Source: Sphingobacteriaceae bacterium (GTDB lineage Bacteria > Bacteroidota > Bacteroidia > B-17B0 > Aurantibacillaceae). From it: a stretch of 64,000 nucleotides of DNA. The stretch lies in the NCBI GenBank assembly GCA_016715905.1, contig JADJXI010000017.1, forward strand, positions 558,001 to 622,000, in the 5' to 3' direction. The notes below the pieces were generated by a model. The model worked only from the letters and a program-made list of their open reading frames with translations. It had not been told where the DNA came from and ran no database searches. Below, piece by piece: positions 54,306 through 63,713 of the stretch (positions within the stretch are counted from its first letter, which is position 1; each line of letters opens with the position of its first letter). The position numbers and the translations under genes were made by a program.

Positions 54306-55172
54306 TTAAAATGGCTCAATATGAATTAATATGTGGCCTAAGTTCGAAATTTCTTTGTGTAATGTGTCTTTTAATTTATGCGCAATTTCATGACCTTCTT
54401 TTACTGTTAGGTTAGCATTTACTTTAGCATGCAAATCTACATGATATTTCATGCCGGCTTTACGAATAAAACATTTTTCTGTTTCTTGTACCCCATCAAC
54501 TGTAAGTGATACTTTTCTAATTAATGTAATTAAGTCATCAAAAACATGTTCATCCATAATTTCGCCAAGTGCAGGCCGGAAAATCAAATAACTATTATAT
54601 ATGATAAATCCTGATGCAAAAAGTGCAGCCCAATCATCGGCCGATTCATAACCCTTTCCAAAAAACAGCGCTATAGAGATGCCAATAAATGCGGCTACAG
54701 ATGTAATTGCATCGCTGCGATGATGCCAGGCATCAGCTTTTAAAGCAGAACTACCAACCTCTTTACTTTTTTTGATAACTAAGCGATAGGACAATTCTTT
54801 CCAAAATATTATTACGCCTAATACAATTAAGGTAAAAGGTTTAGGAAGTTCATGAGGGGTTTGAATATTAAGAATGCTTTCATGGGCGATAAATAATGCT
54901 GAAGAAACCAGAAATGAAACAACAATAAAGGTGATCAAAGGTTCTGCTCTTCCATGCCCGTAGGGATGATTTTTATCCGGCGGTTTATTGGAATACTTTA
55001 TACCAAAAAGTACAAGGGCAGAGGCAAAAATGTCTGTTGTTGATTCTATCGCATCGGCAATTAGGGCGTATGAATTTCCAAAATAGCCGGTAATCCATTT
55101 CAAAGCAGACAACAATAAATTACTAATAATATTAAAGTAACTTGTTTTAATTGCTGTAGCCTCTTTGGTCAT
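54306..55172 (-). CDS. Cation diffusion facilitator (CDF) efflux transporter
   Basis: 288 aa with six predicted helices and a C-terminal cytosolic domain. The metal-site motifs are visible: ADAIESTTDIFAS in helix II and KADAWHHRSDAITSVAAF in helix V, with HPYGHGRAEP between. It exports a divalent metal (Zn, Fe, Mn or Co) against protons; the DA..H..SD pattern with H at helix V is compatible with zinc or iron. Followed closely by a TauE/SafE gene. Confidence 0.92.
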   Translation of the reverse strand: MTKEATAIKTSYFNIISNLLLSALKWITGYFGNSYALIADAIESTTDIFASALVLFGIKYSNKPPDKNHPYGHGRAEPLITFIVVSFLVSSALFIAHESILNIQTPHELPKPFTLIVLGVIIFWKELSYRLVIKKSKEVGSSALKADAWHHRSDAITSVAAFIGISIALFFGKGYESADDWAALFASGFIIYNSYLIFRPALGEIMDEHVFDDLITLIRKVSLTVDGVQETEKCFIRKAGMKYHVDLHAKVNANLTVKEGHEIAHKLKDTLHKEISNLGHILIHIEPF

Positions 55173-55252
55173 GAAAATTAAAAGTTCCTTAAATTAAAAT
55201 TAGTGTATCGTTAAAAAATCTATAAATCGGACCAATGCCATTTATAAATAAT

Positions 55253-56677
55253 TTATTTTTTTTCAATTTCTGACGCTAAATCAAACATAGCGGTTTCATC
55301 AAAAGACTTTGCCATAATTTGTATTCCCATTGGCAAACCATTTGAATGTATGCCCGAAGGAATTGAAATTGCAGGAATGCCTGCAATATTAGCTTGTACA
55401 GTAAATATATCTTCTAAATACATTTTTATTGGATCTTGACTGTTTTTCCCAAACTCAAAAGCTGTGCCCGGAGTTGAAGGTGTTATGATTAAATCATACT
55501 CTTTCAAAATTTCATTGGTTTTACTTTGTATTAGTTTACGTACCTTCTGTCCTTTGCTATAATACGCATCATAATAGCCGGCACTTAAAACAAACGTTCC
55601 CAACATTATTCTTCTCTTCACCTCTTTTCCAAATCCTTCGCTTCGTGATTTTTTATAGGTGCTTTCTAAGTCTTTAACATCTTTACTTCTATAACCAAAA
55701 TGTACACCATCAAATCGCGCAAGATTAGAGGAGGCTTCTGCTGTGGTAAGCACATAATAGGTTGGCACTAAATATTCTAAAAACGGAAAACTAACGGCCT
55801 GCACTTGATGTCCGGCTGTTTTTAATTTTTCTATCTGATTCAATACGCTTTCTTTAACTTCAGAATCAATGCCTTCAGCCTCTACACATTCTTTTAAGTA
55901 CGCTATTTTATATTTTTTACCGCTATTTAAACTATTACTAAACTCAGGAATTATTCTAGATGATGTAGTGTTATCATTCTTATCCTGTCCTGCAATAATT
56001 TGAAGTATCAATGCAGCATCTTTTACGTTTTTTGTTATGGGACCGATTTGATCAAACGAAGAAGCGTAGGCAATTAATCCATATCGGGAAACTCTTCCGT
56101 AAGTAGGCTTAAGACCAACCGTGCCTGTAAAAGCGGCGGGCTGACGAATTGAACCTCCGGTGTCAGAACCTAAACTTACGTGGCATAAATTAGCAGCTAC
56201 CGCACATGAAGCCCCTCCGGATGAACCTCCCGGCACACATTTTTCATTTAAAGGATTTAAAACATTCCCGAATGCTGAGTTTTCATTACTGCTTCCCATG
56301 GCAAATTCATCACAATTCAACCGACCTATGATTATCGCATCTTCTGAAAGCAATCTTTCTACAACTGTTGCGCTATAAAGGGATTCAAAACCTTCCAATA
56401 TTTTTGAAGAAGCAGTAACTTTGTGACCTTTGTAACATATATTATCTTTTATTCCAACCACAACTCCGGCTAATTTTCCAGCCTGGCCTTTTTGAATTTT
56501 TTCATCAACTTTTTGGGCTTGTTCCATTGCAGATTTCTCAAACACTTCCAAAAAAGCATTTAAGTGTTTTTTCAATTTTATGGAAGAAATGAGGTCAGTT
56601 ACTAAATTAACACAACTTACCTTTCCTGCCAACAAATCAGCATTTAATACATCTATGGATTCAAAATTATAAGTCAT
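55253..56677 (-). CDS. gatA: Glutamyl-tRNA(Gln) amidotransferase subunit A
   Basis: 474 aa amidase-signature protein. The Ser-cisSer-Lys triad is K77 (VGIKDNICYKG), S152 (GGSSGGASC) and S176 (GSDTGGSIRQP). It hydrolyses glutamine to amidate Glu-tRNA(Gln) in the GatCAB complex; GatB and GatC are not in the window. Located after tatA, from which it is separated by a terminator. Confidence 0.93.
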   Translation of the reverse strand: MTYNFESIDVLNADLLAGKVSCVNLVTDLISSIKLKKHLNAFLEVFEKSAMEQAQKVDEKIQKGQAGKLAGVVVGIKDNICYKGHKVTASSKILEGFESLYSATVVERLLSEDAIIIGRLNCDEFAMGSSNENSAFGNVLNPLNEKCVPGGSSGGASCAVAANLCHVSLGSDTGGSIRQPAAFTGTVGLKPTYGRVSRYGLIAYASSFDQIGPITKNVKDAALILQIIAGQDKNDNTTSSRIIPEFSNSLNSGKKYKIAYLKECVEAEGIDSEVKESVLNQIEKLKTAGHQVQAVSFPFLEYLVPTYYVLTTAEASSNLARFDGVHFGYRSKDVKDLESTYKKSRSEGFGKEVKRRIMLGTFVLSAGYYDAYYSKGQKVRKLIQSKTNEILKEYDLIITPSTPGTAFEFGKNSQDPIKMYLEDIFTVQANIAGIPAISIPSGIHSNGLPMGIQIMAKSFDETAMFDLASEIEKK

Positions 56678-56693
56678 TGTTATGAAAAAATAA

Positions 56694-56720
56694 AAGCGTT
56701 ATTCAATCTGAATAACGCTT
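56694..56720 (-). terminator. Rho-independent terminator after tatA
   Basis: AAGCGTTATTC (56694-56704) and GAATAACGCTT (56710-56720) form a perfect 11-bp stem, followed on the minus strand by TTATTTTTTC. It lies between the tatA stop and the gatA start. Confidence 0.85.
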
Positions 56721-56739
56721 AAAATTATGTAAGATTATC

Positions 56740-56937
56740 TTATTTTTTTTCGATTCCGGAACTTTCACCATTTTCACCTTTGCTTGCGTCTTTAAATTCT
56801 TTTACGCCCCTACCTAGTCCTTTCATTAATTCAGGTATTTTTTTGCCACCAAACATTAAAAGTATAATCACTAAAATGATGATAATTTCCGGAGCACCTA
56901 ATCCTCCTAAAAGACCTAAAACAAGTAATAAATTCAT
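56740..56937 (-). CDS. tatA: Twin-arginine translocase subunit TatA/E
   Basis: 65 aa. One short membrane helix ([21 protein letters not shown]) with the conserved FGxxxxPE hinge seen as FGGKKIPE, then the amphipathic helix [19 protein letters not shown]. It forms the pore of the Tat system with TatC (28763-29599). ATG at 56937; a TACCTTTG box lies 18 nt upstream. Confidence 0.93.
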   Translation of the reverse strand: MNLLLVLGLLGGLGAPEIIIILVIILLMFGGKKIPELMKGLGRGVKEFKDASKGENGESSGIEKK

Positions 56938-56955
56938 TTTCTTTAAATTAGACTA

Positions 56956-56963
56956 CAAAGGTA
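56956..56963 (-). promoter_or_regulatory. TAnnTTTG promoter box for tatA
   Basis: Minus-strand TACCTTTG, 18 nt before the tatA ATG; the same variant of the box precedes tatC at 29611-29618. Confidence 0.5.
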
Positions 56964-57088
56964 TCAATTCTATCGAATTCAGCAAAATAATGTGTTGAAC
57001 GGAGTTTGTGTGGTACTTAAATTTTAATACATTTATTGCGTAAGGTAAACTTCAAATAATTTAGAACACAATAACCCCCACTTTTAAT

Positions 57089-60000
57089 ATGAAAAAACAA
57101 GTCATTTTTTTATTGATTTTCATAGCATTTGCTAAATCATTTCAGGCGCAAAAATGGACCGAAATGATGAAAGATCCAAACGCTAACTATTATGATATTG
57201 TAGAAGAATTTGAAAGCTATTGGAAAGATAAACCTTATGAGCGGGGACATGGTTATAATGCCTTTAAAAGATGGCAATGGTTTGTTGAACCAAGGGTGTA
57301 TCCAAGCGGAAATATGAAGTTTGCTGCCCGAAATTACGCCTATGAAGTTTATAAGCAATATTTACAAGAAAATTCAGCGAATAAAAATATTTTCACTCCA
57401 TCACAATTAAGTGCTACTGTGGCCAATTGGTCACCACTTGGCCCTTATGGTTCTCCTTCCGGTTCGGGTGCGGGTTCGGGTAGAATTCAAACAATATTAA
57501 TACATCCGGCCGGCACAAATACATTTTATGCAGGTGCAGCTGCAGGAGGTTTTTGGATAACTACAAATGGAGGCGCTTCTTATAATACCACAACGGACCA
57601 ACTGGGCTCTTGCGGTGTTTCCGACATTGCACAGGTAACGGCATCTCCTAATATTATGTACATTTCTACTGGTGACAGAGATGCTGGAGATACTTATTCT
57701 GATGGAATTTATAAATCGCTCGACGGAGGGAATACCTGGAACATTACGGGTTTAACTTGGTCAATCAACCAACAGGCACGGGTTTATAGATTATTACTTA
57801 ATCAAGCCAATCCAAATATATTAATAGCGGCTACTAATTATGGTATTTACCGGTCAACAAATGCTGCGGTAAGCTGGTCATTAGTGTTGCCTGGTTCGTT
57901 TGTAGATGCTGAATTTAAAACAAATGATTATAATGTTGTTCATATTGTAGGAAGCAATACCTATGCACGTTCTGATGATGGTGGCGTAACCTTTACAGGA
58001 TATACTGTAGCGAATCCTTTAACTTCTAACAGATTATCCTTAGCAGTAACAGCTGCTAACAGTAATTGCATTTATATTCTGGCTAGTGCTCCGAACAATG
58101 GGTTTGGCGGACTTTATCGTTCAACAAACGGTGGAAATAACTGGACCTTGATGAGCTCTACACCTAATATTTTCGATTGGTCAACTAACGGTTCGGGAGC
58201 TGGCGGACAAGGTTGGTATGATATTGCCATTGATGCTTCACCAACAAATTCAAATGAAATTATAGCCGGAGGCGTTAACTCCTGGATGTCAACTAACGGC
58301 GGTGCTAGCTGGGTTTTAAATTCGCACTGGACCGGTGGCGGGGGACAACCCTTTGTACATGCCGATTTGCATTATGTGAAATACTTTAATGGAACAACTT
58401 GTTTTATGGGACATGATGGTGGAATTTCCAGAACAACTAATAGCGGGGTGAATTGGACAACCATTAATGGCAATATGAACATTGCTCAAATTTACAAAAT
58501 GGGTTTATCTGCTTCATCGGCTTCTCAAATTGTTACCGGTATGCAGGATAATGGTACTAATTATTTAAACGGAACCAATTGGTCACAAATTAATGGAGGA
58601 GATGGAATGGATTGCTTTATCTCCTGGAATAACAATAATACCATTGTTGCCTCAACACAAAATGGCGGTTTCAGAAGATCTACCAATGGCGGGGGGAGTT
58701 TTAACAATATAACTTCTGGTTTAACAGGTACAGCCCCCTGGTTGGCACCAATAGTTCAAAACCCTTCTAACGCTAGTATTTTTTATTGCGGTTATCAAAA
58801 TATTTTTAAATCCACTAATCAAGGAACCAGTTGGACAAACAAAGGTTTTTTCGGCGGCCCAACTTTAGATGAAATAAAAATTGCACCATCCAACACTAAT
58901 ATTATTTATGTAACAAATTCCGGGGCTGTTCATAAAACAATAAATGATGGCACTTCTTGGGTGAACGTTACCGGTAGTATCCCCACCGCTTCTGCTTCTA
59001 TTACAGATTTAGCTATTAATAATACGAATCCTAATAATATTTTTGTAACCCTTTCAGGGTATTCGTCCAACAATAAAGTTTTCACTTCCATGGATGGTGG
59101 TGTTACCTGGACTAATTATTCAACAGGATTACCTAATGTTCCGGTTAATTGTATTGTATACAAAAACAATTCACCGGGCGTACTTTATGTAGGTACTGAT
59201 ATTGGCGTGTTTTATAGGGAGGCGAGCATGAATAGTTGGGTTTCTTATAACACAGGATTACCGAATATCATCGTCAACGATTTAGAAATTTATTATCCGA
59301 ACGGAAAACTGCGTGCCGCAACTTATGCCAGAGGAGTTTGGGAAACTAATCAATACAGTAGTCCCGGATTACCTCCAATGGCATTTTACAATACGCAATT
59401 TAACCCAATTTGTATAAGTACTCCAATTCAATTCAACGACCTTAGTTCTAATAATCCAACTTCATGGACTTGGTCTTTTCCGGGCGGAAGCCCAGCCTCT
59501 TCTAATGCACAAAATCCATCGGTAACCTATACCGCTTCTGGAATTTATACTGTTTCTCTTTTAGCCGCAAACGGTAACGGAACAAGTACCGCATATATGG
59601 GCACGGTTTCGGTGATCAATCAACCTACGGTTGCTACTGTACCAAAAACAATTTGTGTAGGTGAGGCAACTAATTTACAAGTACAAACCAATGCAAATGT
59701 AGTAAACTGGAACACTGGCGCTCAAGGATTTTTATTGTATGTAAATAATGCCTCGGTTACCACGGTTTATTCATTTACAGCTTCTTTGGGTGCATGCAGC
59801 ACTTCGGGTAATTATACTTTAACAGTAAATCAACCTCCCGCTACTCCAACTATTATAAACATGGGAACTTATTTAACAACAACTGTAGTTGGAACGGGCT
59901 ATCAGTGGTATTTAGATGGGAATATTATCCCTGGAGCTACTGCGAATTCATATACGCCAACACAAAACGGTTGGTATTTAGTGCAAGTGTTTGTGGGAAC

Positions 60001-60310
60001 CTGTGAGGTTTATTCGGATTCCTATCAGATTTTGGAATTAGATATACAGGAAATGTCCATTATTCAAGGCTTATCTGTTGCACCAAATCCGGTTCGTGAT
60101 CAGTTAATTGTTACAACTAATCAAAATATTGAGGGAAAAATACAATATGAAATTATGAACAACATTGGTCAAATAGTTCAAAAATCACAATTACTGCCCA
60201 ATCAAAACAATAAAAACTTAATTGAGGTATTAGAACTTGCACCTGGAGTTTACCATTTGAATTTTACAATAGGTAAAACTAAATCTTCGTATAAGTTTAT
60301 AAAGGAGTAA
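57089..60310 (+). CDS. Giant secreted sortilin/BNR-repeat protein, paralogue of 11348
   Basis: 1073 aa with signal peptide MKKQVIFLLIFIAFAKSFQAQ and the same N-terminal block as its paralogue (WTEMMKDPNANYYDIVEEFESYWKDK broken here into MMKDPNANYYDIVEEF, FKRWQWFVEPRVYPSGN). BNR/sortilin repeats fill about 120-760 (STNGGNNW, GIYRSTNAA, KSTNQGTSW). A PKD domain (SFPGGSPASSNAQNPSV) and one Ig-like module follow. The C-terminal T9SS type A tail (VAPNPVRDQLIVTTN to YKFIKE) marks it for secretion. ATG at 57089, precedes the nuo operon without a strong terminator. Confidence 0.87.
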   Translation: MKKQVIFLLIFIAFAKSFQAQKWTEMMKDPNANYYDIVEEFESYWKDKPYERGHGYNAFKRWQWFVEPRVYPSGNMKFAARNYAYEVYKQYLQENSANKNIFTPSQLSATVANWSPLGPYGSPSGSGAGSGRIQTILIHPAGTNTFYAGAAAGGFWITTNGGASYNTTTDQLGSCGVSDIAQVTASPNIMYISTGDRDAGDTYSDGIYKSLDGGNTWNITGLTWSINQQARVYRLLLNQANPNILIAATNYGIYRSTNAAVSWSLVLPGSFVDAEFKTNDYNVVHIVGSNTYARSDDGGVTFTGYTVANPLTSNRLSLAVTAANSNCIYILASAPNNGFGGLYRSTNGGNNWTLMSSTPNIFDWSTNGSGAGGQGWYDIAIDASPTNSNEIIAGGVNSWMSTNGGASWVLNSHWTGGGGQPFVHADLHYVKYFNGTTCFMGHDGGISRTTNSGVNWTTINGNMNIAQIYKMGLSASSASQIVTGMQDNGTNYLNGTNWSQINGGDGMDCFISWNNNNTIVASTQNGGFRRSTNGGGSFNNITSGLTGTAPWLAPIVQNPSNASIFYCGYQNIFKSTNQGTSWTNKGFFGGPTLDEIKIAPSNTNIIYVTNSGAVHKTINDGTSWVNVTGSIPTASASITDLAINNTNPNNIFVTLSGYSSNNKVFTSMDGGVTWTNYSTGLPNVPVNCIVYKNNSPGVLYVGTDIGVFYREASMNSWVSYNTGLPNIIVNDLEIYYPNGKLRAATYARGVWETNQYSSPGLPPMAFYNTQFNPICISTPIQFNDLSSNNPTSWTWSFPGGSPASSNAQNPSVTYTASGIYTVSLLAANGNGTSTAYMGTVSVINQPTVATVPKTICVGEATNLQVQTNANVVNWNTGAQGFLLYVNNASVTTVYSFTASLGACSTSGNYTLTVNQPPATPTIINMGTYLTTTVVGTGYQWYLDGNIIPGATANSYTPTQNGWYLVQVFVGTCEVYSDSYQILELDIQEMSIIQGLSVAPNPVRDQLIVTTNQNIEGKIQYEIMNNIGQIVQKSQLLPNQNNKNLIEVLELAPGVYHLNFTIGKTKSSYKFIKE

Positions 60311-60339
60311 AAGGGCAAAAATTCAAGCGATTTTATTTG

Positions 60340-60359
60340 ACGATTTATATAAAAATCGT
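60340..60359 (+). other. Weak hairpin between the BNR gene and nuoA
   Basis: ACGATTT (60340-60346) and AAATCGT (60353-60359) pair over 7 bases. No T-run follows, so it is at most a weak attenuator-like structure upstream of the nuo operon. Confidence 0.25.
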
Positions 60360-60387
60360 TAATCTTACAGTCTAAATTGCTTGTTGT

Positions 60388-60759
60388 ATGAACGCTTCTT
60401 CGCCTTTAGATTATCTTCCGGTTGTATTAATGTTTTTAGTAGCCATGGGCTTTGTGGTTACTACTATTGTGGCCACTCACCTTTTAGGGCCTAAAAGAAA
60501 AACAAAAATTAAGTTGGATTCCTTTGAATGTGGTATTGAAGCGCAAGGCAACGCCCGCGTACCATTCGCTATTAAATATTTTCTAGTTGCTATCTTATTT
60601 GTATTATTTGATGTGGAGGTGATTTTCATGTATCCATGGGCCGTGAATTATAGGGAATTAGGAATGACTGGTGTGATAGAGGTATTTAGTTTCATCATTT
60701 TATTATTAGTTGGATTTTATTATATGCTTTCGAAAAAAGCAATTAAGTGGGAAGAATAA
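60388..60759 (+). CDS. nuoA: NADH-quinone oxidoreductase subunit A
   Basis: 123 aa with three membrane helices and the conserved loop KLDSFECGIEAQGNARVPFAIKY shortened here to DSFECGIE and FAIKYFLVAILFVLFDVEV. Part of the membrane arm of respiratory complex I. First gene of the nuo cluster; ATG at 60388 with an AT-rich leader and no clear consensus promoter. Confidence 0.93.
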   Translation: MNASSPLDYLPVVLMFLVAMGFVVTTIVATHLLGPKRKTKIKLDSFECGIEAQGNARVPFAIKYFLVAILFVLFDVEVIFMYPWAVNYRELGMTGVIEVFSFIILLLVGFYYMLSKKAIKWEE

Positions 60760-60780
60760 TATTTAAGCAGATTAAATAAT

Positions 60781-61344
60781 ATGGCAAAAGAAATTGTAAA
60801 AAGAACAAAACTCGAAATGGCAAAGAGTCCGCAAGGCCTTGAAGGCCCGGGCTTTTTTGTTTCTAAATTAGAAGATGTAATCGGATTAGCAAGAGCCAAT
60901 TCTTTATGGCCACTTCCATTTGCAACTTCCTGTTGCGGTATTGAATTCATGGCTACCATGGCTTCTGATTACGATTTGGGGAGATTTGGCGCTGAGCGTT
61001 TAAGTTTCTCTCCTAGACAAGCTGATTTATTAATGGTAATGGGAACTATTGCAAAAAAAATGGGACCAACGCTTCGTCAGGTATATGAACAAATGGCCGA
61101 ACCAAAATGGGTACTTTCTGTTGGTGCTTGCGCAAGTAGCGGAGGAATTTTTGACACGTACAGTGTTTTACAAGGAATTGACAGAATAATTCCAGTAGAT
61201 GTATATGTGCCGGGATGTCCACCTCGACCGGAGCAAATTATTGAAGGCATTTTGAAAATTCAGGAATTAGCCAAGAATGAATCGTTCCGCAGAAGAAACT
61301 CAGATGAGTATAAAAAGTTATTGAATAGTTACGGAATGGAATAA
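60781..61344 (+). CDS. nuoB: NADH-quinone oxidoreductase subunit B
   Basis: 187 aa, carries the N2 iron-sulphur cluster cysteines: the CCGIEF pair, one in SVGACASSGG and one in VPGCPPRPEQ. Sits at the junction of the peripheral and membrane arms where ubiquinone or menaquinone is reduced. 21 bp after nuoA. Confidence 0.96.
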   Translation: MAKEIVKRTKLEMAKSPQGLEGPGFFVSKLEDVIGLARANSLWPLPFATSCCGIEFMATMASDYDLGRFGAERLSFSPRQADLLMVMGTIAKKMGPTLRQVYEQMAEPKWVLSVGACASSGGIFDTYSVLQGIDRIIPVDVYVPGCPPRPEQIIEGILKIQELAKNESFRRRNSDEYKKLLNSYGME

Positions 61345-61356
61345 ATCGAAAAAATT

Positions 61357-61857
61357 ATGAGTCAGGAATTTTTAAATACACTTACTGAAAAATTGAATTC
61401 AATAGCTCCCGGTGCAGTTGAAAGCAGTGATTATTCATTAGATTTCCCTTCTATTACAGTTAAGAAGGAAACCATACACGAAGTGTTAAGTATTTTAAAA
61501 AACGATGAAACATTCAATTTCCATTTTTTAACTGACTTAACCGGAATTCAAACAGCCGATGAAAAACAATTAGGCGTTATTTATCATTTACACAACATGC
61601 CAAAAAATATTCGTGTTCGAGTAAAAACATTTATGCCTATTGACAAACCGGAAATTCCTACCGCAACTGATTTATGGGATGGAGCCAACTGGATGGAAAG
61701 AGAAACATTTGATTTTTACGGAGTACGCTTTAAAGGACATCCCAATTTAAAACGAATTTTAAATGTGGATGAAATGGACATTTTTCCACTCAGAAAAGAA
61801 TTCCCGTTGGAGGATCAAACGCGTGAAGATAAAAGCGATAAAATGTTCGGAAGATAA
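61357..61857 (+). CDS. nuoC: NADH-quinone oxidoreductase subunit C
   Basis: 166 aa. The family signature is ERETFDFYGVRFKGHPNLKRIL read here in part as ERETFDFYGV and HPNLKRIL, followed by FPLRKEFPLEDQ. Separate from NuoD, as in most Bacteroidota, rather than a NuoCD fusion. 12 bp after nuoB. Confidence 0.94.
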   Translation: MSQEFLNTLTEKLNSIAPGAVESSDYSLDFPSITVKKETIHEVLSILKNDETFNFHFLTDLTGIQTADEKQLGVIYHLHNMPKNIRVRVKTFMPIDKPEIPTATDLWDGANWMERETFDFYGVRFKGHPNLKRILNVDEMDIFPLRKEFPLEDQTREDKSDKMFGR

Positions 61858-61894
61858 TTAGTAAGAATCGGAAATAGATTAGAAAAAAATTAAA

Positions 61895-63106
61895 ATGAGC
61901 AAAGACAATAATTCAGATACCATTTTTCAAAACGAAGAAAGAGAATTATCTACCCTGAATCTTGGTCCAACGCATCCTGCCACACATGGTATTTTTCAAA
62001 ACATTCTTAAAATGGATGGTGAAATTATTCATGAGGCAACACCAACCGTAGGATATATACACAGAGCATTTGAAAAATTAGCAGAACGCAGACCGTTTAA
62101 TCAGATTACTCCAATTACCGATCGTTTAAATTATTGTTCATCGCCAATTAATAATATGGGTTGGGAAATGACTGTTGAAAAATTACTCAAAGTACAGGTT
62201 CCTAAAAAAGTAGATTACATGCGTGTGATTATAATGGAATTGGCGCGTATAGCCGACCATTTAATCTGTAATTCAGTTATAGGAGTTGATACCGGAGCTA
62301 TGACCGGCTTCTTATATATTTTTCAGTGGCGGGAAAAAATTTACGATATCTATGAAAGTATTTGTGGAGCTCGCTTAACTACAAACATAGGTCGTATTGG
62401 TGGATTTGAAAAAGATTGGAAACCGGAAACCTGGAAAATGATTCATGAGTTTGTCGATGGCTATCCTAAAGCTTTAACTGAATTCTCAAATTTATTAGAG
62501 CGTAATAGAATATTTATGGACCGCACGGTAAACTGCGGACCGATATCTGCTGAAAGAGCGCTTGCTTACAGTTTTACCGGCCCCAATTTGAGAGCTGCAG
62601 GTGTAGATTATGATGTTCGTGTAATGAATCCATATTCTTCCTATCAGGATTTTAAATTCGATATTCCGGTTGGAATTAGTGGAGATACATACGACCGTTT
62701 TATGGTTCGTCAATTCGAAATGTGGAATTCTTTGGAAATTATTCGTCAGGCCATAAAAAATATGCCCAAAGACGAACCTTGTCATGCAAATGTGCCCGAG
62801 TTTTTCCTACCACCAAAAGAAGAAGTTTACAATAACATGGAAGCGCTTATCTATCATTTCAAAATTGTAATGGGAGAAACGGATATTCCTAAAGGAGAAG
62901 TTTATCATGCAGTGGAAGGCGGAAATGGAGAATTAGGTTTTTATTTGGTTAGTGATGGTGGCAGAACGCCGTTCCGCTTACATTTCAGAAGACCTTGTTT
63001 TATTTATTATCAAGCTTATCCTGAAATGATAAAAGGAAGTATGTTAAGTGATGCAATTATTACTATGAGTAGCATGAATGTAATTGCCGGAGAATTGGAT
63101 GCGTAA
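61895..63106 (+). CDS. nuoD: NADH-quinone oxidoreductase subunit D
   Basis: 403 aa, 49-kDa subunit that forms the quinone site with NuoB. LGPTHPATHG at the start, GYIHRAFEKLAE, the RIGG-type block GRIGGFEKDW, and RLHFRRPCF/Y near the end are characteristic. 37 bp after nuoC. Confidence 0.96.
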   Translation: MSKDNNSDTIFQNEERELSTLNLGPTHPATHGIFQNILKMDGEIIHEATPTVGYIHRAFEKLAERRPFNQITPITDRLNYCSSPINNMGWEMTVEKLLKVQVPKKVDYMRVIIMELARIADHLICNSVIGVDTGAMTGFLYIFQWREKIYDIYESICGARLTTNIGRIGGFEKDWKPETWKMIHEFVDGYPKALTEFSNLLERNRIFMDRTVNCGPISAERALAYSFTGPNLRAAGVDYDVRVMNPYSSYQDFKFDIPVGISGDTYDRFMVRQFEMWNSLEIIRQAIKNMPKDEPCHANVPEFFLPPKEEVYNNMEALIYHFKIVMGETDIPKGEVYHAVEGGNGELGFYLVSDGGRTPFRLHFRRPCFIYYQAYPEMIKGSMLSDAIITMSSMNVIAGELDA

Positions 63107-63131
63107 AATAATGAGATTATAAAAATTGGAT

Positions 63132-63713
63132 ATGGGATCACAAGTACACGGAACGCAAACGTTTGATAAAAAGAAAAGGGACGAAATAAAATTCAATGAT
63201 ACAGCAATGGCTGTAGTGAATAAAATTATTTCGAATTACCCGGAAGGAAAACAAAAATCTGCTTTACTGCCTGTATTGCACATTGCTCAGGCGGAATTTG
63301 GCGGTTGGTTAAGTCCTGAAGTAATGGATTATGTGGCCTCCATTTTAAAAATTAAACCCATTGAAGTTTTTGAAGTGGCCTCTTTCTACACCATGTATAA
63401 TTTAAAACCTGTAGGCAAGTGCGTGATCGAAGTTTGCCAAACTTCATCGTGTTGGTTGAATGGCGCTGATGATATTGTAAAGCACATAGAAAAAAAATTA
63501 AATATAAAAGTGGGAGAAACTTCAAAGGATGGCATGTTTACTTTAAAAACAGCTGAGTGTTTAGGTTCTTGTGGAACTGCTCCTATGATGCAAATTGGCG
63601 CAAGCTATCATGAAAATCTTACTTATTCCAAAGTGGATAATTTGCTTGAAAAATATAAATCAGAAGGCAAACAAAGAAATTATACCGATCACGATTATAA
63701 CAACACATTGTAA
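63132..63713 (+). CDS. nuoE: NADH-quinone oxidoreductase subunit E
   Basis: 193 aa from ATG 63132 (a TTG at 63126 adds two residues). Thioredoxin-like [2Fe-2S] protein with the four cysteines in [10 protein letters not shown] (C-x4-C) and [11 protein letters not shown] (C-x3-C). Part of the NADH-dehydrogenase module with NuoF. A charged C-terminal tail ([14 protein letters not shown]) follows the domain. Its stop overlaps the nuoF start by one base. Confidence 0.94.
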   Translation: MGSQVHGTQTFDKKKRDEIKFNDTAMAVVNKIISNYPEGKQKSALLPVLHIAQAEFGGWLSPEVMDYVASILKIKPIEVFEVASFYTMYNLKPVGKCVIEVCQTSSCWLNGADDIVKHIEKKLNIKVGETSKDGMFTLKTAECLGSCGTAPMMQIGASYHENLTYSKVDNLLEKYKSEGKQRNYTDHDYNNTL

